Source: Leptodontidium sp. MPI-SDFR-AT-0119 (Eukaryota > Ascomycota > Leotiomycetes > Helotiales > Leptodontidiaceae). From it: DNA of 64,000 bases. Shown one piece after another: positions 45,409-56,992 of this stretch (positions are counted from its first letter, which is position 1; each line of letters starts with the position of its first letter). Location: NCBI GenBank assembly GCA_020726505.1, contig JAHLEZ010000001.1, positions 5,084,001-5,148,000 of the forward strand, given 5' to 3'. Below the pieces are notes generated by a model. The model searched no databases. It was not told the DNA's origin and saw only the letters and a program-made list of their open reading frames with translations. The translations under genes and the position numbers were made by a program.

Positions 45409-46311
45409 TCATGCTCGCTCTGTCAACCCAATATAACTCTCATCCGTTTCTTTCTCCTCGCCGGGTTTCGGAAACACATCACCAGCATGGATCACATGGA
45501 AAGCGACCTGAACAACCAACATGGGAATTGTGTCTCCAGCATACGCGCACCATTCATGCTGAAGCAAGTACCCATCTGTTCCCAATACATACTCCGCGAT
45601 TCGATAAAGGCATCGGACAACGATGATAACTGCAGCGCACAGCAGAAGCACTAGCAATTTCCTCCAGCTATGCTTTCCGTATTTCGGGATGATATGTCGC
45701 ATGGGCGACTGGGTCATTCGGCGGTCGAAGACAACGGCAATTATCAGAAAGAAGCCAAAGAAGATGAGCTGCACAGCCAGACCGGTGAGGAGAACGGTCT
45801 TTCCAAGTTCAGCCTTGCCCTCTTGCGCCATCATCCCACCTCCAGCAGATTGTATGAAGAAAGCGAGGATGTCTCCGATGACGAATATCTTCGTCACGCG
45901 TGTTGGTCGGATAACTGAGGCCTTGGGTGAGTTGACGAGGAGGACGATCCGTCCGTAGATCATGTATATCGTTGCGGCGTACAGTGAAGGTGGGAGGAGG
46001 ATGAGGAGACTCTGTGCGACGTAGAGCATGATCTTGTGGGGGGATTTGGCGGATAAGTAACGTGCTGCGTAGCCACCAGTCATCACTAATCTCAAAGTAA
46101 GTCTGGTGAATTGGGCAAGAGGTGTTCAGAGGAGCCTACTGAAAGCACCGACGGTCATCGCCGTGTAGAAGAAAGTCCGTTTCTTGATCATGACAACTAG
46201 ATGGACGATTGAACTCAACCCGAACAAGGCCGCGGCACCCAAGGCGACATTGGCATTCGGGTCATAGTGATATAAATTCTTCGGCGCGGAGTCGCTGGTC
46301 GAGTTTGACAT
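45409..46311 (-). CDS. RTA1-like membrane exporter, second copy
   Basis: A 282-residue protein of the RTA1 family with seven predicted helices. Exons: complement 46311..46140 and 46085..45409, joined by a 54-nt intron (GTAGGC donor, TTAG acceptor). Landmarks are LLPPSLYAATIYMIYGRI, TKIFVIGDILAFFIQSAGGG, LTGLAVQLIFFGFF, RCLYRIAEYVLGTDGYLLQHEW and GDTIPMLVVQV. The N-terminus has a short acidic leader (MSNSTSDSAPKN) with a glycosylation site. It is diverged from the copy at 34331-35439 in intron number and sequence, so it is an old paralogue, not a recent duplicate. Expected role: export of toxic lipids or amphiphiles across the plasma membrane. It converges with the Zn2Cys6 gene at 42513-45164. 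Confidence 0.88.
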
Positions 46312-47262
46312 GGCGAGCTTGCTAGGATGGAAAAGGCGAAGAACCCCGGAGAGGCGATTCTAAAAGAATCCGAGCGGAAGACTGGATTGCCGAGTTCAAA
46401 GAAACAAAAAGAGATCAATGAGAGTGAAAGTTAGTTCATGGACTCGAAAAAAGGAAATCTGGAAATGACTGTTGTGGGATTTGGAAGAAGCGCATATGAC
46501 ACTTTAACGGCAGGGACCAACACTATCTATACTCGCGAACCTGTCTTCAAAGCCCTCTCGGTATTAAAAATCTATTTCCGGCATGTTTCCCAAACGGTAA
46601 ATCAAGTAAGCCTATCGTCAACAATGCATCCAAATGCGGGTCCTGTTGGGCGAGTTTTGGTTCAAACTGATGGATTGCGCGGCAGGAAATCTGCCCTACA
46701 GATGCGTGTATGCTAGTGGAACGGTTTTGAAGATTAACGTACGAATAAACGACCGGAGCGAAGTCTATTCGTGCTGACAACTCTGTGTGTGGTCAACTTA
46801 TGCAGGTGGATCGTCCCGTACCTGGATGCGATGCGTACTGCTCAAACACATCGACCAACCATATCGATAGGAATGCGAATTAAGCGCAGGAGCGAGTTGA
46901 AAGCCCCTGCATAAGGTTTTATATCGATGAGGCTCATCGTGTTCGTCTCATTTGGATTTCTAAAACGGGGCTCTTCGACTAGGGAGCCCCTTGTTTTGCG
47001 AGGGAGCGAGAGCGAGGATTGTACGATGATACGACGATGCGAGATGGATGCCAATTTCTAATGTTGCTCGGCGAACCCAGGTTTGGGTTTCTTCGGGACT
47101 TGAATGTTCTGTGTTCCAGTTCTGACTTTTGATTTTCTAATTTTCTGTTAAAAGGATTTGACCTGCCTTCCCCTTCCTTGACTGCATTCGTCCTGTCCTC
47201 ACTGCTGCAGTCATCTTTTCAACCACCACACAGTAGAAACAACTCTTCTGTACATTTTAACA
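46312..47262. other. Intergenic, 950 bp
   Basis: Promoter of the second RTA1-like gene on the left and a plausible fungal leader (CAACCACCACACAG) before the third, broken RTA1 copy on the right. No gene. Confidence 0.55.
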
Positions 47263-47856
47263 ATGTTTGATACAACGGATACCACCGAGGCTTTGTATTC
47301 TTTTCGAGTACAATCAAGCCAAGGCAGCTGCAGTAATCTCTATCATTCTATTTCTCGGGACGTCGCAACTACCGGCTTCCACAATATTCAACTCGCAAAG
47401 AACAGCACGGGGTATTTCAACCCTTTTCTAATTGGAAGGTACTGTAAGTGCTACCAGATCGTACTATCCCGAAGACAAGTAATCTGATAGAAAACAGTTG
47501 AGATACTCAGAAACGTAAGACAAGCAATTTTCACCAACCAATCACCAGGTTAGTCCGTTGGTCCGTACATCACGTAGCTTCTACTTCTGCTCCTGGCACC
47601 AACTTCATTTGTCGCGTTCAGCTCAATAGATCTTAAGAGACATCATACTCTTGACTGATGACGAGTGGTATTCTTTTATTCGATCGACACAGCTCACAAA
47701 AGTATTTGTGACGGAGGATGTTATGACGTTCTTGGCCAGATCAGCAGGTAAGTCGGATCCCAATTAAAATCAGAGTGTCTACTCTAAGATTTAGACAGGG
47801 AGTGACATGTGCTAAGGCCAAAATATCGGACGAAAATAAGCTCGAAACCACAATCA

Positions 47857-47887
<31 letters not shown>

Positions 47888-48143
47888 TCTTTATACCAAC
47901 GGTAGATTCATCATCGTATCCGCCATCTTCCACCTCAGGATCACCAGAACTCGCACAACGAAGTCACCGAGAAGCGGGCCGCCCCGGTCGACATACATGA
48001 TCGTTGTGTAAGTGGCTACTTGCTTGATCATAGTCCGGTTCATCTTCCGTATAACCGAGTACATCCATGGACATGACGGTGTGCTTCTTAAGAGCAAGGT
48101 AAATATCTACCTCTTTGATGCGATACTGATATTCTTAATCTAG
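47263..48143 (+). pseudogene. RTA1-like pseudogene with RIP-type damage
   Basis: A third RTA1-family copy, broken. The ATG at 47263 opens an N-terminal exon up to about 47446; a GTAAGT intron then leads to coding-like sequence, with acceptor near 47495. Family blocks are readable in order: a helix ending in LLLLLAPTSFVAFSSI, ILRDIILLTDDEW, TKVFVTEDVMTFLARSAG, LETTIITGG, FIIVSAIFH, IFRITEYIHGHDG and YLFDAILIFLI. Damage includes a TAG at 47557 (where the family expects Trp), a TAG at 47575 (expected Gln), frameshifts near 47633 and 47815, a TAA at 48009 and several Gly-to-Arg changes. The stops at 47557 and 47575 and the Gly-to-Arg changes are explained by C-to-T or G-to-A transitions. A 26-G run sits at the conserved Gly-Gly of the fifth block. 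The end is taken as the TAG at 48141. Confidence 0.75.
47862..47887 (+). repeat. Poly-G tract, 26 bases
   Basis: A homopolymer of 26 G after CACC, inside the broken RTA1 copy. Intact paralogues have one or two glycines at this position. The run can expand by slippage; the exact length may be a sequencing artefact. Confidence 0.9.
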
Positions 48144-49335
48144 CTTGATTCACTGCTCTCTATTCTGGTGGGATCATTTTGAAGAAGAATCGTCCTTAGG
48201 TTGAATCTCAGGTTGGACGATGTTATGGCTATGAGGACTCGATGGATATCCGAACGGGGCCGCTCGCTCAGAGATCCACGATTGTGACGGAGATCCATGA
48301 TTGGAATGTCATGTGGTGGCCAGAGCTGTTCCTACAATCCAGCGCAGAAATTACATTCTCGGCGCGAAGGAACTGTACAACCTGGAATTCGGAAGTCGAT
48401 TTTCCCGTGAGAGGAGGTAGGTAGGGGCCTGGAGGGGCTAGCAGGGTGCCCCACACGGCTCCGCACACGGAACGAGCCGTTTCGGCAGTACAGTAAGTCA
48501 ACAAGCGCTAACGAAAGTAATTAACACTGTACATACACACAACCGAATGGATTCAATATTCTCTCTCAATCTGCCGTAACTCCAAGGGAATCCCACTAAC
48601 TCCTGACTGACACCTAACCTTCAACCTCCCTCGCCCCCAACCACATGTGAGTTCTTCAAAGTTGCCTGAAACAGTTCAGCTGTATTGACTTTGTTTGTTC
48701 TTAACCGTGTGTCAACGTAGGCGAATTCTACATAACTGCCAGGATACCTAGCCTCGGTACCTGAGTAAGCCACAATGCAGGTCCTAGTCTTGCCTCCTGT
48801 CTAGTCACGGCATGCCACGGCACCTCAACGAGGAAATCAGGCCATTTGCTCCAACAATCCCCTTTCGTCCCATCTCCCACATAAACTCTATCCCCTCAAC
48901 CACGGACTGCACGGACGCAAATGTGGGTTACGAAGTTCGCGGCACTGCAAGCTCGTTAACAAAGTTTCCGGCTAATAAGTTCATGCGACAAATGAAGCTT
49001 AAATGTTATCCCCACCTTTGTATGGTGCAATCTGCGCTCGAGGGGATACCTAAGATTCTACTGTAGCTCGATAGGCAGTGTGGGGAAGCTGGGCACTGGC
49101 CCCTCAGCTGCTTGTTCTGTTTTGACTGCTTATGCGGGGTAGAAACGTGTATAGTATGGGAGATGGAATAGCTGGCTTAGAAGCGCAAGATCAGTCTCCG
49201 GTGAACAGTGAATGCTTTCATATAAATGTTGTCAGGCTACCCAATTCTGGGTGTTCTTTCTTCATCGCCATCGCTTCTCATCTCTTTCTGCGGTATCAAA
49301 ATCCCAAGGCTCTTGGCCCTTTTTTCAACGGTGCC
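48144..49335. other. Intergenic, 1.2 kb
   Basis: Promoter of the carboxylesterase gene; a TATAAAT box is at 49221-49227. Small ORFs have no support. Confidence 0.55.
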
Positions 49336-51169
49336 ATGCCTCTCTTAAACTACTTCTCGCGGGCAGTCCTCATCAGCTTTGCCGCTGTTGCAACCGCACT
49401 ATCATGCGTCCAAGCCAGTCCACTGCCGATTGTTGACCTTGGATATGCTATACATCAGAGTACCTATTACAACTCAACGGGCAAATTCTATGCCTTTGAC
49501 AACATTCGTTTTGCGGAGCCTCCTACTGGAGCTCGTCGTTTCTTGAAGCCAGTGCCCGTAACCACCGTCAACCGGACCATCAACAATGGAGCGCAAATAA
49601 GCCCTATCTGTCCCCAAGGAATTCCATGTACGTTACATCGCGGATTCTTTATTCCAACATAATTGACAAGAACAGTGTGGTTTGGTACCTCGCTCGCCTT
49701 TGCAGGAGGCGCCAGTGTTGAGTCATTGCCTCCAGTACCTTCTTCCATCACAGCAGGCAACCTCAGCTCTATTCCACCCCCGGTCGCTGGAACATCCGAG
49801 GATTGCTTGTTTCTTGATGTCAAGGTCCCAAAAAGTGTCTTCGATGCTCCTCGCAACCAAATAGGCGGTATGTTTGACTCTTCCTCAGCATTGCCCCGCT
49901 AATTCGGGCCACTTCATAGCACCTGTTCTTGTCTGGCTCTATGGGGGAGGCTACACTGCTGGTGATAAGCAAGGAGGTGGTGTCTTCAACCCAGCGGGTT
50001 CTTTTAACCCTGCTGGCCTCATTGCTTCTTCTCTTGAGAATAACGGTGAAGGCATTATCTATGTGGCCTTGAACTACCGCCTCGGTCTCTACGGATTCCT
50101 CGCAGGGTCCACCTTCTCGGCCAGCGGCACGCCAAACGCAGCGTTTTATGACCAGCGCCTGGCACTTGAGTGGGTACAGCAGAATATAGCCAAGTTTGGA
50201 GGAGATCCGGCGCGGGTCACTCTTATAGGGGAGAGTGCTGGCGGTGGCAGTATCTTACATCAGATCACTGCATTCGGAGGATTTGGGGGAAAGAGTCCTT
50301 TCCAGCAGGGAATTCTGCAGAGCGCTGGTTTCTTCCCAATTCCCAGTAACCAGCAGCAAGAGGATGCCTTTCAAAAGACGCTCCAATATGCTACTCTAAT
50401 AGCCGGAAGCCCAATTCTAACTGTTGACGCCCTTCGCAACCTCACCGATGAGCAGCTTTATCAGGTCAACGCTGCAGTCGTCGGTACCTCACCATACACT
50501 CTCTTCACGTATGGACCTGCAGTCGACGGGGTTTTTGTGCCCAGGCTTCCAGGAGAGCTCCTAGCCGCTGGCCTTTTCGACAAGTCTATCAATGTCATGG
50601 TCGGTCACAACCCTAACGAGGGATTCCTATTTGCCAGTCCTTTCGTCCAAGACAACGAAGCCTTCAAATCCTACATCAAAACCATAGTGCCAACCATCTC
50701 CACAACCCAACTCGACTACATCACCACCACCCTCTACCCTCCAATCTTCAACGGCAGCTATCCCTACACAACCCAGATAGATCGCACAGCCCTATTCGTC
50801 TCCGAATTCGTCTTCACCTGCCACACACGCTTCCTCGGGCTCGCATACAAAGGAAAAAGCTGGTCCTACTATTTCGACATCCCTCCTGGATTCCACGCCT
50901 CGGATGTTCCATACACGTTCTTCACGGGCGACACTTCAACTGGCACGAACGCAACCATTGCGAAGACCTTACAAGCTTACCTCACTTCTTTCACTTCGAC
51001 GCGGAACCCAAACCGTGCTGATGTGCCTTTCTTCCCGCCCTACGGCGCTAATGGAAGTACACAAGTCATAGGTACTTCAGGGTTCGGGACTCAAATCCCT
51101 GACCCAGTTAGTTTCGGGCTCGCCGCTGAACGTTGTGCTTACTGGCAAAGTAGTACTTACTACAGCTAG
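49336..51169 (+). CDS. Secreted type-B carboxylesterase/lipase
   Basis: An extracellular alpha/beta-hydrolase of 577 residues. Exons 49336..49627, 49676..49867 and 49920..51169. After MPLLNYFSRAVLISFAAVATALSCVQA-like signal sequence (residues 1-28, with a polar start), the carboxylesterase B fold begins. SEDCLFLDVKVP is the family's early motif. VWLYGGGY is the oxyanion-hole glycine region, and GESAGGGS near residue 260 contains the nucleophilic Ser. An acid residue is in VMVGHNPNEGFLF, and the catalytic His is in GFHASDVPYTFF, matching HGSD[IL]PY. It carries several glycosylation sites. The substrate is not fixed: triglycerides, cinnamoyl or other esters are all possible. A TATAAAT lies about 110 bp upstream of the ATG. 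Coding is intact. Confidence 0.88.
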
Positions 51170-53963
51170 ATGCTAGTGGTGTAGGTAGCACACATATTGC
51201 AAGAAAACTGGTTCATAATATCCTCATTTGCTTGGCCTTGTTGGCCTTGTGGCATGGGGGTAGTGTGATGTAAGATTGCAATCAATGAATACTGCATAAA
51301 TTGCTGGGGGAAACGAGCTGCCCACAGCCAAGAGACTCTAGAGCTGCCTAAAATATTGTTAATTAAGCAATAATTCAATAGATTCTTCCCAATTTTGCTT
51401 TCCAAGATCTCCATCAACCACTATCATGGCAGTAAGTGAAGTCTCATGCACTCATCTCGTCTCGCAGACGTGGGATCTGGCAAATGTACTGAAATATGAT
51501 AAGAACATAGAAGCTGCGGCTTTCAAAATACCGGTGATGCAAGGCCGCTCATAATCTTTTGCTCCCCTGAGAAAATTCACAATAACTAGCTTTCGGAGAG
51601 GGACTTTTATAAAGAATATAAAGAAAATTTTGAGTTAGCAAAACTTTGAAGGAGTAGCGTAATTATCGCTGAGGGTTTACGAGGTCAAAGCCTGGAGCGC
51701 TTCCCAAATGTCGTAAATTTACTTGGCGACATGCAAGGAGAATCTTACGACGTAAATAACACGAGGGAAGTCCACTGGGATCTGCGAAAAACAAAATCTC
51801 TTCTGAACTCGCTTCGTAATTTTTATTATGCTACAATGATTTGTTTTCGAGTTGTTGGGGTTCTGCGTTGGAAATGGGTAGTGATGATTGCTGTCTCCTC
51901 TACCTCAAGCCTGAAGCTACGCGAGGGACCCACCACAATCAAAACATTGAGCTAGAAGCATTTCTTGCTTCGTGCGCGACCGAAAAAAAGGTGATAATCA
52001 TACAGAAAATCCTAATTCGATACTAGATAGCTCTACCTGACGACAATCACTAGTGAAGCTGATGCAAGAGGTACTTCTTTGCTGGCCGTACCAGAATCGT
52101 GCAGACATATCTTGGGCGTGGACTGTGATTACTATCCCACTGCCAGTGAACTCAATGCATAACACAGCTATGATTCAGACCACTATAAGGCCCAAGGGAT
52201 GTCGCAAGATCCCCCTAGTGATATCCAACCACTATGGTGGCTTTACTAGCAGACCTGGGGGGTTTGGCAGGTTTGTTGTGCAAAGTCCGAAAATGGCCCA
52301 AATAGGCAACTCCGAAAACTGCTTTCAGAAATGAGGATTCCATCACCACTATTCCAGCCAACTATCTCTCTAAAGCCCAGTCCCTATAACAGCGACAGGA
52401 ATACACTGAATTGATTGGAACCTCCCCTCCAGCAGTCCTCCTGAATGGCTTCAAGCACTCGCCCAGCGTCCAAAAATCCTCGTGCTTCCATCGCAACTTG
52501 AAGCAGCGGTGCTCCCCCAGGGAGTATAAGAGCTTTCCCATCCCCCATCGACTTTTCCACAGCTCTCTCGTCCTCTTCAAACAAAATCCCAGCCGTACCA
52601 AAGACTCCTCATCTCGCTTAGCAATTCTGAAGTTCTCCGGTCGCGTTTTCGCCTCGTCGTCGCGATGTTCCAAACCCGAATCATGTTCGACTTCGCATTT
52701 GACGATGCTTCGCCAACCGAGAGTGCTGGCTTGCCGCAACCACAACCCATCGATCCTGTGAGTCCCAATCATGGAGTACCGGTCTGCACCGGTGTGGAAA
52801 ATTAAGAGCGCAGAGTTTGTTCAGTTGCTAATTAAAACTTATTATTTAGTTTTATGGGAATTGAAGGGCGAAGTTTGTCGCACGTCCTGTCCTGTCTGCT
52901 CTTGTTGCTGTTGTCGTATTCGGTTGCCTTGCGGTGGAAAAGGGTGGAGGGAAAATCCGTGATGGAGTGTCCGCAAACGAGGCGGGCACATTTGCGATAG
53001 CCCTTCTGTTCACCGGTCGTACAGCCTGATGGTCTTGATTGGCTAAACGTAATCGAACTTGGTGCCTTAATCTATTGGCTACTTAGACGAGTGTATGCTG
53101 TACCAAGCTTTAGGTGGATGAATCTCAACTCTTTTGACCATCATATCAAAGTTCGATACCATTGCACTGTGTGTGACTTGGGATATTGAATAAGACAGTC
53201 AGTCCCATGGAGACGGACATCATCACGAAGTTATCCGTAGGCCGTTGCTATTGTTTTGAAACTATAGATGCCTTAACAATTCGGCATCAAGAGGTACCTA
53301 GGTACTTGTGTACGGAAATAGAAGCCAGTCCTTCGTATTTCCGGCCCCCTGTAGCAACAGTCCTTTCTCCGTTTTGTTCTTGCTTGACGAGTTGTCTGAT
53401 AGTTCATTGAACAAATTAATGCCCTGTGTCTAATTACTTACATTTTGACATGAGATGAAGCTCTTTGTATCGATTGAGACTCACGAGATACTCCAGACTG
53501 CTTTAAGGCTGTCTAGAAAAGCCACAGGGGTCCAAAGTTATTCCCCGACGATATTCTCATTGAGGCATATGATATCGCGTTATCTTTGGCAAAGCCTGCT
53601 AATCCCATCGTGTCTGCGAAAAATCGGCAATTCGACGACTCGACAGCAAGGCATCAATCTATCTGCCGAGTGTCGTGATACCGTAAGCCTACACCGTTAC
53701 ACCACCCGCGCCAAAGACAATACGAAAGACTCCGCAAAATCGTATCTGCTGGAGGTCGGACACAACGCCATCACGTTGCGACGAACCACGATATCGCACC
53801 GTGAGCTGAAAAGGTACGGGTAGCCGTGGTCGCGACTTCCATGAAGTACCCAGGTATCCTATCTACCCCTCAACTTCTTCTTCTAGGATTTACATACTCT
53901 CATCCATCTGTTCACTTTGCAGTTCAATTCATCATTGATTTGGCTTCTAAAACATTCTCAATC
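51170..53963. other. Intergenic, 2.8 kb, with a possible class II aldolase fossil
   Basis: No intact gene. On the minus strand about 52384-52640, the text EEDERAVEKSMGDGKALIL has the look of the class II aldolase/adducin core (usually followed by QNHGLLxVG), but a stop precedes it and the following motif is lost. 51430-52380 and 52800-53960 are AT-richer and show nothing. Confidence 0.4.
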
Positions 53964-55548
53964 ATGCATTTCCTCCGCTTCCAGCTGTTCGTCGGCTCTC
54001 TCGTCGCCACTTCAGCACAAGCAGTCTCACAAAGTCCACAAAACCCTGGCGCCGATGTTATTACTTGTCTGACAACTCACAAAGTCCCTTTTGTAGTCAA
54101 GACTTCGTCAAACTGGACCAATCATGCGAAACCTTTCAACCTTCGTCTTGTTTACCAACCGGCGGTCATCACAATCCCAGAAACACCAGAGCAAGTCAGT
54201 TCTTCGGTCATTTGCGCAGCAGCAGCAAGTCTGAAAGTCCAAGCCAAAGGAGGTGGTCATTCTTATGCTAGTCATTCCAGTGGTGGCCAGGATGGTAGTT
54301 TGATTGTGGATATAGAAAAGTTCGCTGCGGTTAAAGTGAATCAGAGTAGGTTCTCTCGATTGATGCGACACTCAGCTGATCAAAGTCCAGCGACCTTTGT
54401 TGCCAAAATCGGAGCTGGGCAGAGACTTAGTAACTTTGCAACGAAAATCTACGAGCAAGGAAAACGTAGACTTCCTCATAGAATGTGTTCAAGAGTCAGC
54501 ATTGTTAGCCATGCTTTGCACGGGAGATATGGACACGCTTCGAGGAAATGGGGCATCACTATCGATACAATCGTTGGTCTCGATGTTATCCTTGCAAACG
54601 GTACTCAGGTCCACACCACAGCCGAAAGCTATCCCGACTTGTTTTACGCCATGAAAGGAGCTGGAGAGAGTTATGGGATCGTAATTTATTTCTACCTCCA
54701 AACTCAACTCGCTCCATCCTCTGTCTTGTTCTCTGCAGGCCTCGCCGCATCACTTAAAAATCTCGATGCCGTAACTTCAGGTTTCGAAAAACTTCAAAAC
54801 CTTTCTCTCACTTCAACACTGATCACTCCAAACATCGCCTTCGGGATGTACACAGATAGCGGTGGGATTTTCAGTCTAAGCGGTTGGTGTCTGGATTGCG
54901 ATGCTGTTGTATTCAGCAAAACAGTCCTTCCAGCCATGTTGGCAGGTTTTCCAGGAAGTATCCCGACTGTCCGAACCCAAGGATGGATCGAAGCACTGGC
55001 CAATCTCGCAGCACCTCATACAATGGAACAACCTCTGGGTCACGAATATGCCATCCACGACACTTTCTACGCCAAATCCCTCGTATCGAAAAATGCTCAC
55101 CCTTTGAGCACAGCTTCCATTCGAGCATTCTGGTCCTACATCATCGCGAATCAGGGCAAAGGTCCATTCTACGGCATTATCGATCTCTACGGCGGTCCTG
55201 GCTCAGTAATCAACAGTCTTGCCAGTGAATCCTCAGCTTAATCCGACCGAGATGCGTTGTGGGTGTTCCAAAACTACGGATATACCACCAATAATCAACC
55301 CCCATTCGACCCAGCGGTCATCCCAATCGTGAATGGACTGAACAGTGCTATTGAGAATGCGCAGCCAGATGGAAAGTTCACACGATATCTGAATTATATC
55401 GACCCCGCTTTGAATGCAATGACAGCCGCGGAGGAGTATTATGGTGCAGAAACGTATAATAAGTTGCTTAAGAAAGGTGGAGTCGGACCCGAAATTCATC
55501 TTCTGGAATCCGCAGGCAATTGGAAATTCAGTGGCGTTGCCAGTGTAG
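53964..55548 (+). pseudogene. Broken secreted FAD-linked oxidase (berberine-bridge / oligosaccharide oxidase type)
   Basis: The frame reads a flavoprotein like glucooligosaccharide oxidase. It has a signal peptide (MHFLRFQLFVGSLVATSAQA), then KGGGHSYASHS, where the His is the FAD-attachment residue. A Cys aligned with the second FAD-attachment site lies in HRMCSRVS. An intron at 54346-54390 (45 nt, GTAGGT donor, GCTGAT branch) fits the family. The gene is broken: TAA at 55239 interrupts the reading, followed by the intact continuation SDRDALWVFQNYGY. A one-base insertion near 55470 shifts the frame, and reading the other frame restores a typical FWNPQ end with a stop at 55546. Missense changes at glycines (HRMC, SRV, HGR where HGTC, PGV, HGG are expected) are mostly G-to-A. 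It would not give an active enzyme as it stands. Confidence 0.75.
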
Positions 55549-55733
55549 ACATAACAGTCCTTTTATACTGGCTAATTGTATACCTTCGAGCGTTTCCGAG
55601 TCTTCATCCATAGAAATATTAATCCAAAACTTGGACAAGCGCCGGTATCATTCTCCGTACTCTTTCCAACCATCAATCATCCCCCATACCAATGCGCTCA
55701 AATCTTTTTCCTAAATCCCAACCCAAACCTCCC

Positions 55734-56271
55734 TCATAGCAACGCAGGTTTAATAAAGAACCCCTGCGCAAGAACCTGATGCAGTTCCGCCCCATCACCA
55801 AGCGACGAACAGAACTCATCGCACCCCCCATCAACAGCCACCGCGTTCTTCGGCACACGCACATCCTTCCCATCCAACGAATATCTATCACCCTTCTCGT
55901 TCCGAAATCGGTAGCAGAAGCGCTTGTCGGTACTGCAGAAGAGACCGACGTCGGTGGGGTCGAGAGAACAGTGGCCTAGTGGGCCGGAGCAGATCTTTTC
56001 TGCGTTCCCTGGGGCTGTTAGATGATGGGAGAGAAGGGGAATTGGTGGGGTGGTAGGTGGGTGGATGTGAGGGGGGTGTGAAGGAATGGGGTGTGTATGG
56101 GAGCGTACAACTTCTTTTGAGGCGCCCGTTATAGTATTCGATCGTATATTTGTATGCCATGGTGTTGGCGCCGACGCAAGTACATGCGCTGCGAACGAGA
56201 GTATCGGCTGCTAGAGCTGGGAAAATAATGGAGAGTATCGAAAAAATGTTTGAGAGAAGTGGTATCTTCAT
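55734..56271 (-). CDS. Small secreted cysteine-rich protein (effector candidate)
   Basis: A secreted protein of 147 residues (145 with the alternative acceptor). Exons: complement 56271..56109 and 56014..55734; a second CAG six bases on makes exon 2 start at 56008. The unspliced reading runs into a Pro/Ser-rich random tail, while splicing continues in-frame with cysteines, which supports the intron. Signal peptide MKIPLLSNIFSILSIIFPALA, residues 1-21. The mature part has eight cysteines (ACTC, KIC, GHC, LFC, RFC, GGC, EFC), an even number as in disulphide-rich proteins. The end FFIKPALL is hydrophobic. No family is recognised. It lies beside the broken FAD oxidase. A host-interaction or antimicrobial role is possible, but is inference. 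Confidence 0.7.
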
Positions 56272-56992
56272 ATTGATAGCAAATTGTGAAATGTTGTTGA
56301 AGTGTCTAGGAGGTCGTCAGGAAGTGATCCAGACACAACTTTGGGCATTTTTCGTACCTGAGATCTGGCTGGATTGATGGGAGTAACTTGACAGTGCGTA
56401 TGTTTTTACTGAATTGAACTGGGATCGACACGAAAGACTTGTGTTAGATTGATGGGTGGTAACTTGTTACCATACGCTAAAATTGTGAATGAAAATTGCG
56501 TTTGAATGGTTCTTTGTAGAGTTTATGAGGATACAAGACGCGGGAAAGGGAAATTGTTCCAAATTTCAGGAGGACAGAATTCGCTTTTCTTTAGTACCGA
56601 TCGAGTGTCTCATTGCTCCCGAACGGAGAATGCTGGGCTCCAAATTCGAAAGACATGGCTAGGGATGCCATTCGCTTATGATGCCATTTATGATGATAAG
56701 ACTTCCAAATATTTAACAAGTGCTGCATACAATTTCTTGGCTACTTCTTGTTCATTTATATGCTGACTTCTAAGACCAGCTTTTAATAGGTCTTCGTGCC
56801 TGCTTCAGTTGATGCCTGTGTAGGTTTTTTTAATTCCCATTCCTGGAAGATGGGTTCTAGCTTTCCATGAGGCCCCTCCGGCTCAGATGCATTCGAATCT
56901 AACAGTATGCTACCACGCAAGTTACAGGTTAGATCATCTCTAATTTAACAAAGGAGGTGAGGAAATTTATCTCCAGGAATGGAGTTAAGTAC
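56272..56992. other. Intergenic, 720 bp
   Basis: The promoter of the cysteine-rich protein gene and the 3' flank of the F-box-like gene. A small ORF at 56506-56766 is unsupported. Confidence 0.55.

Noticed and set aside
47862..47887. Poly-G run as a G-quadruplex regulatory element
   Set aside because: It lies within a dead gene copy and fits slippage at Gly codons; no gene depends on it here.
52680..52760. Short open start MFDFAFDDASPTESAG on the plus strand with a GTGAGT after it
   Set aside because: No downstream exon in a matching phase; probably chance.
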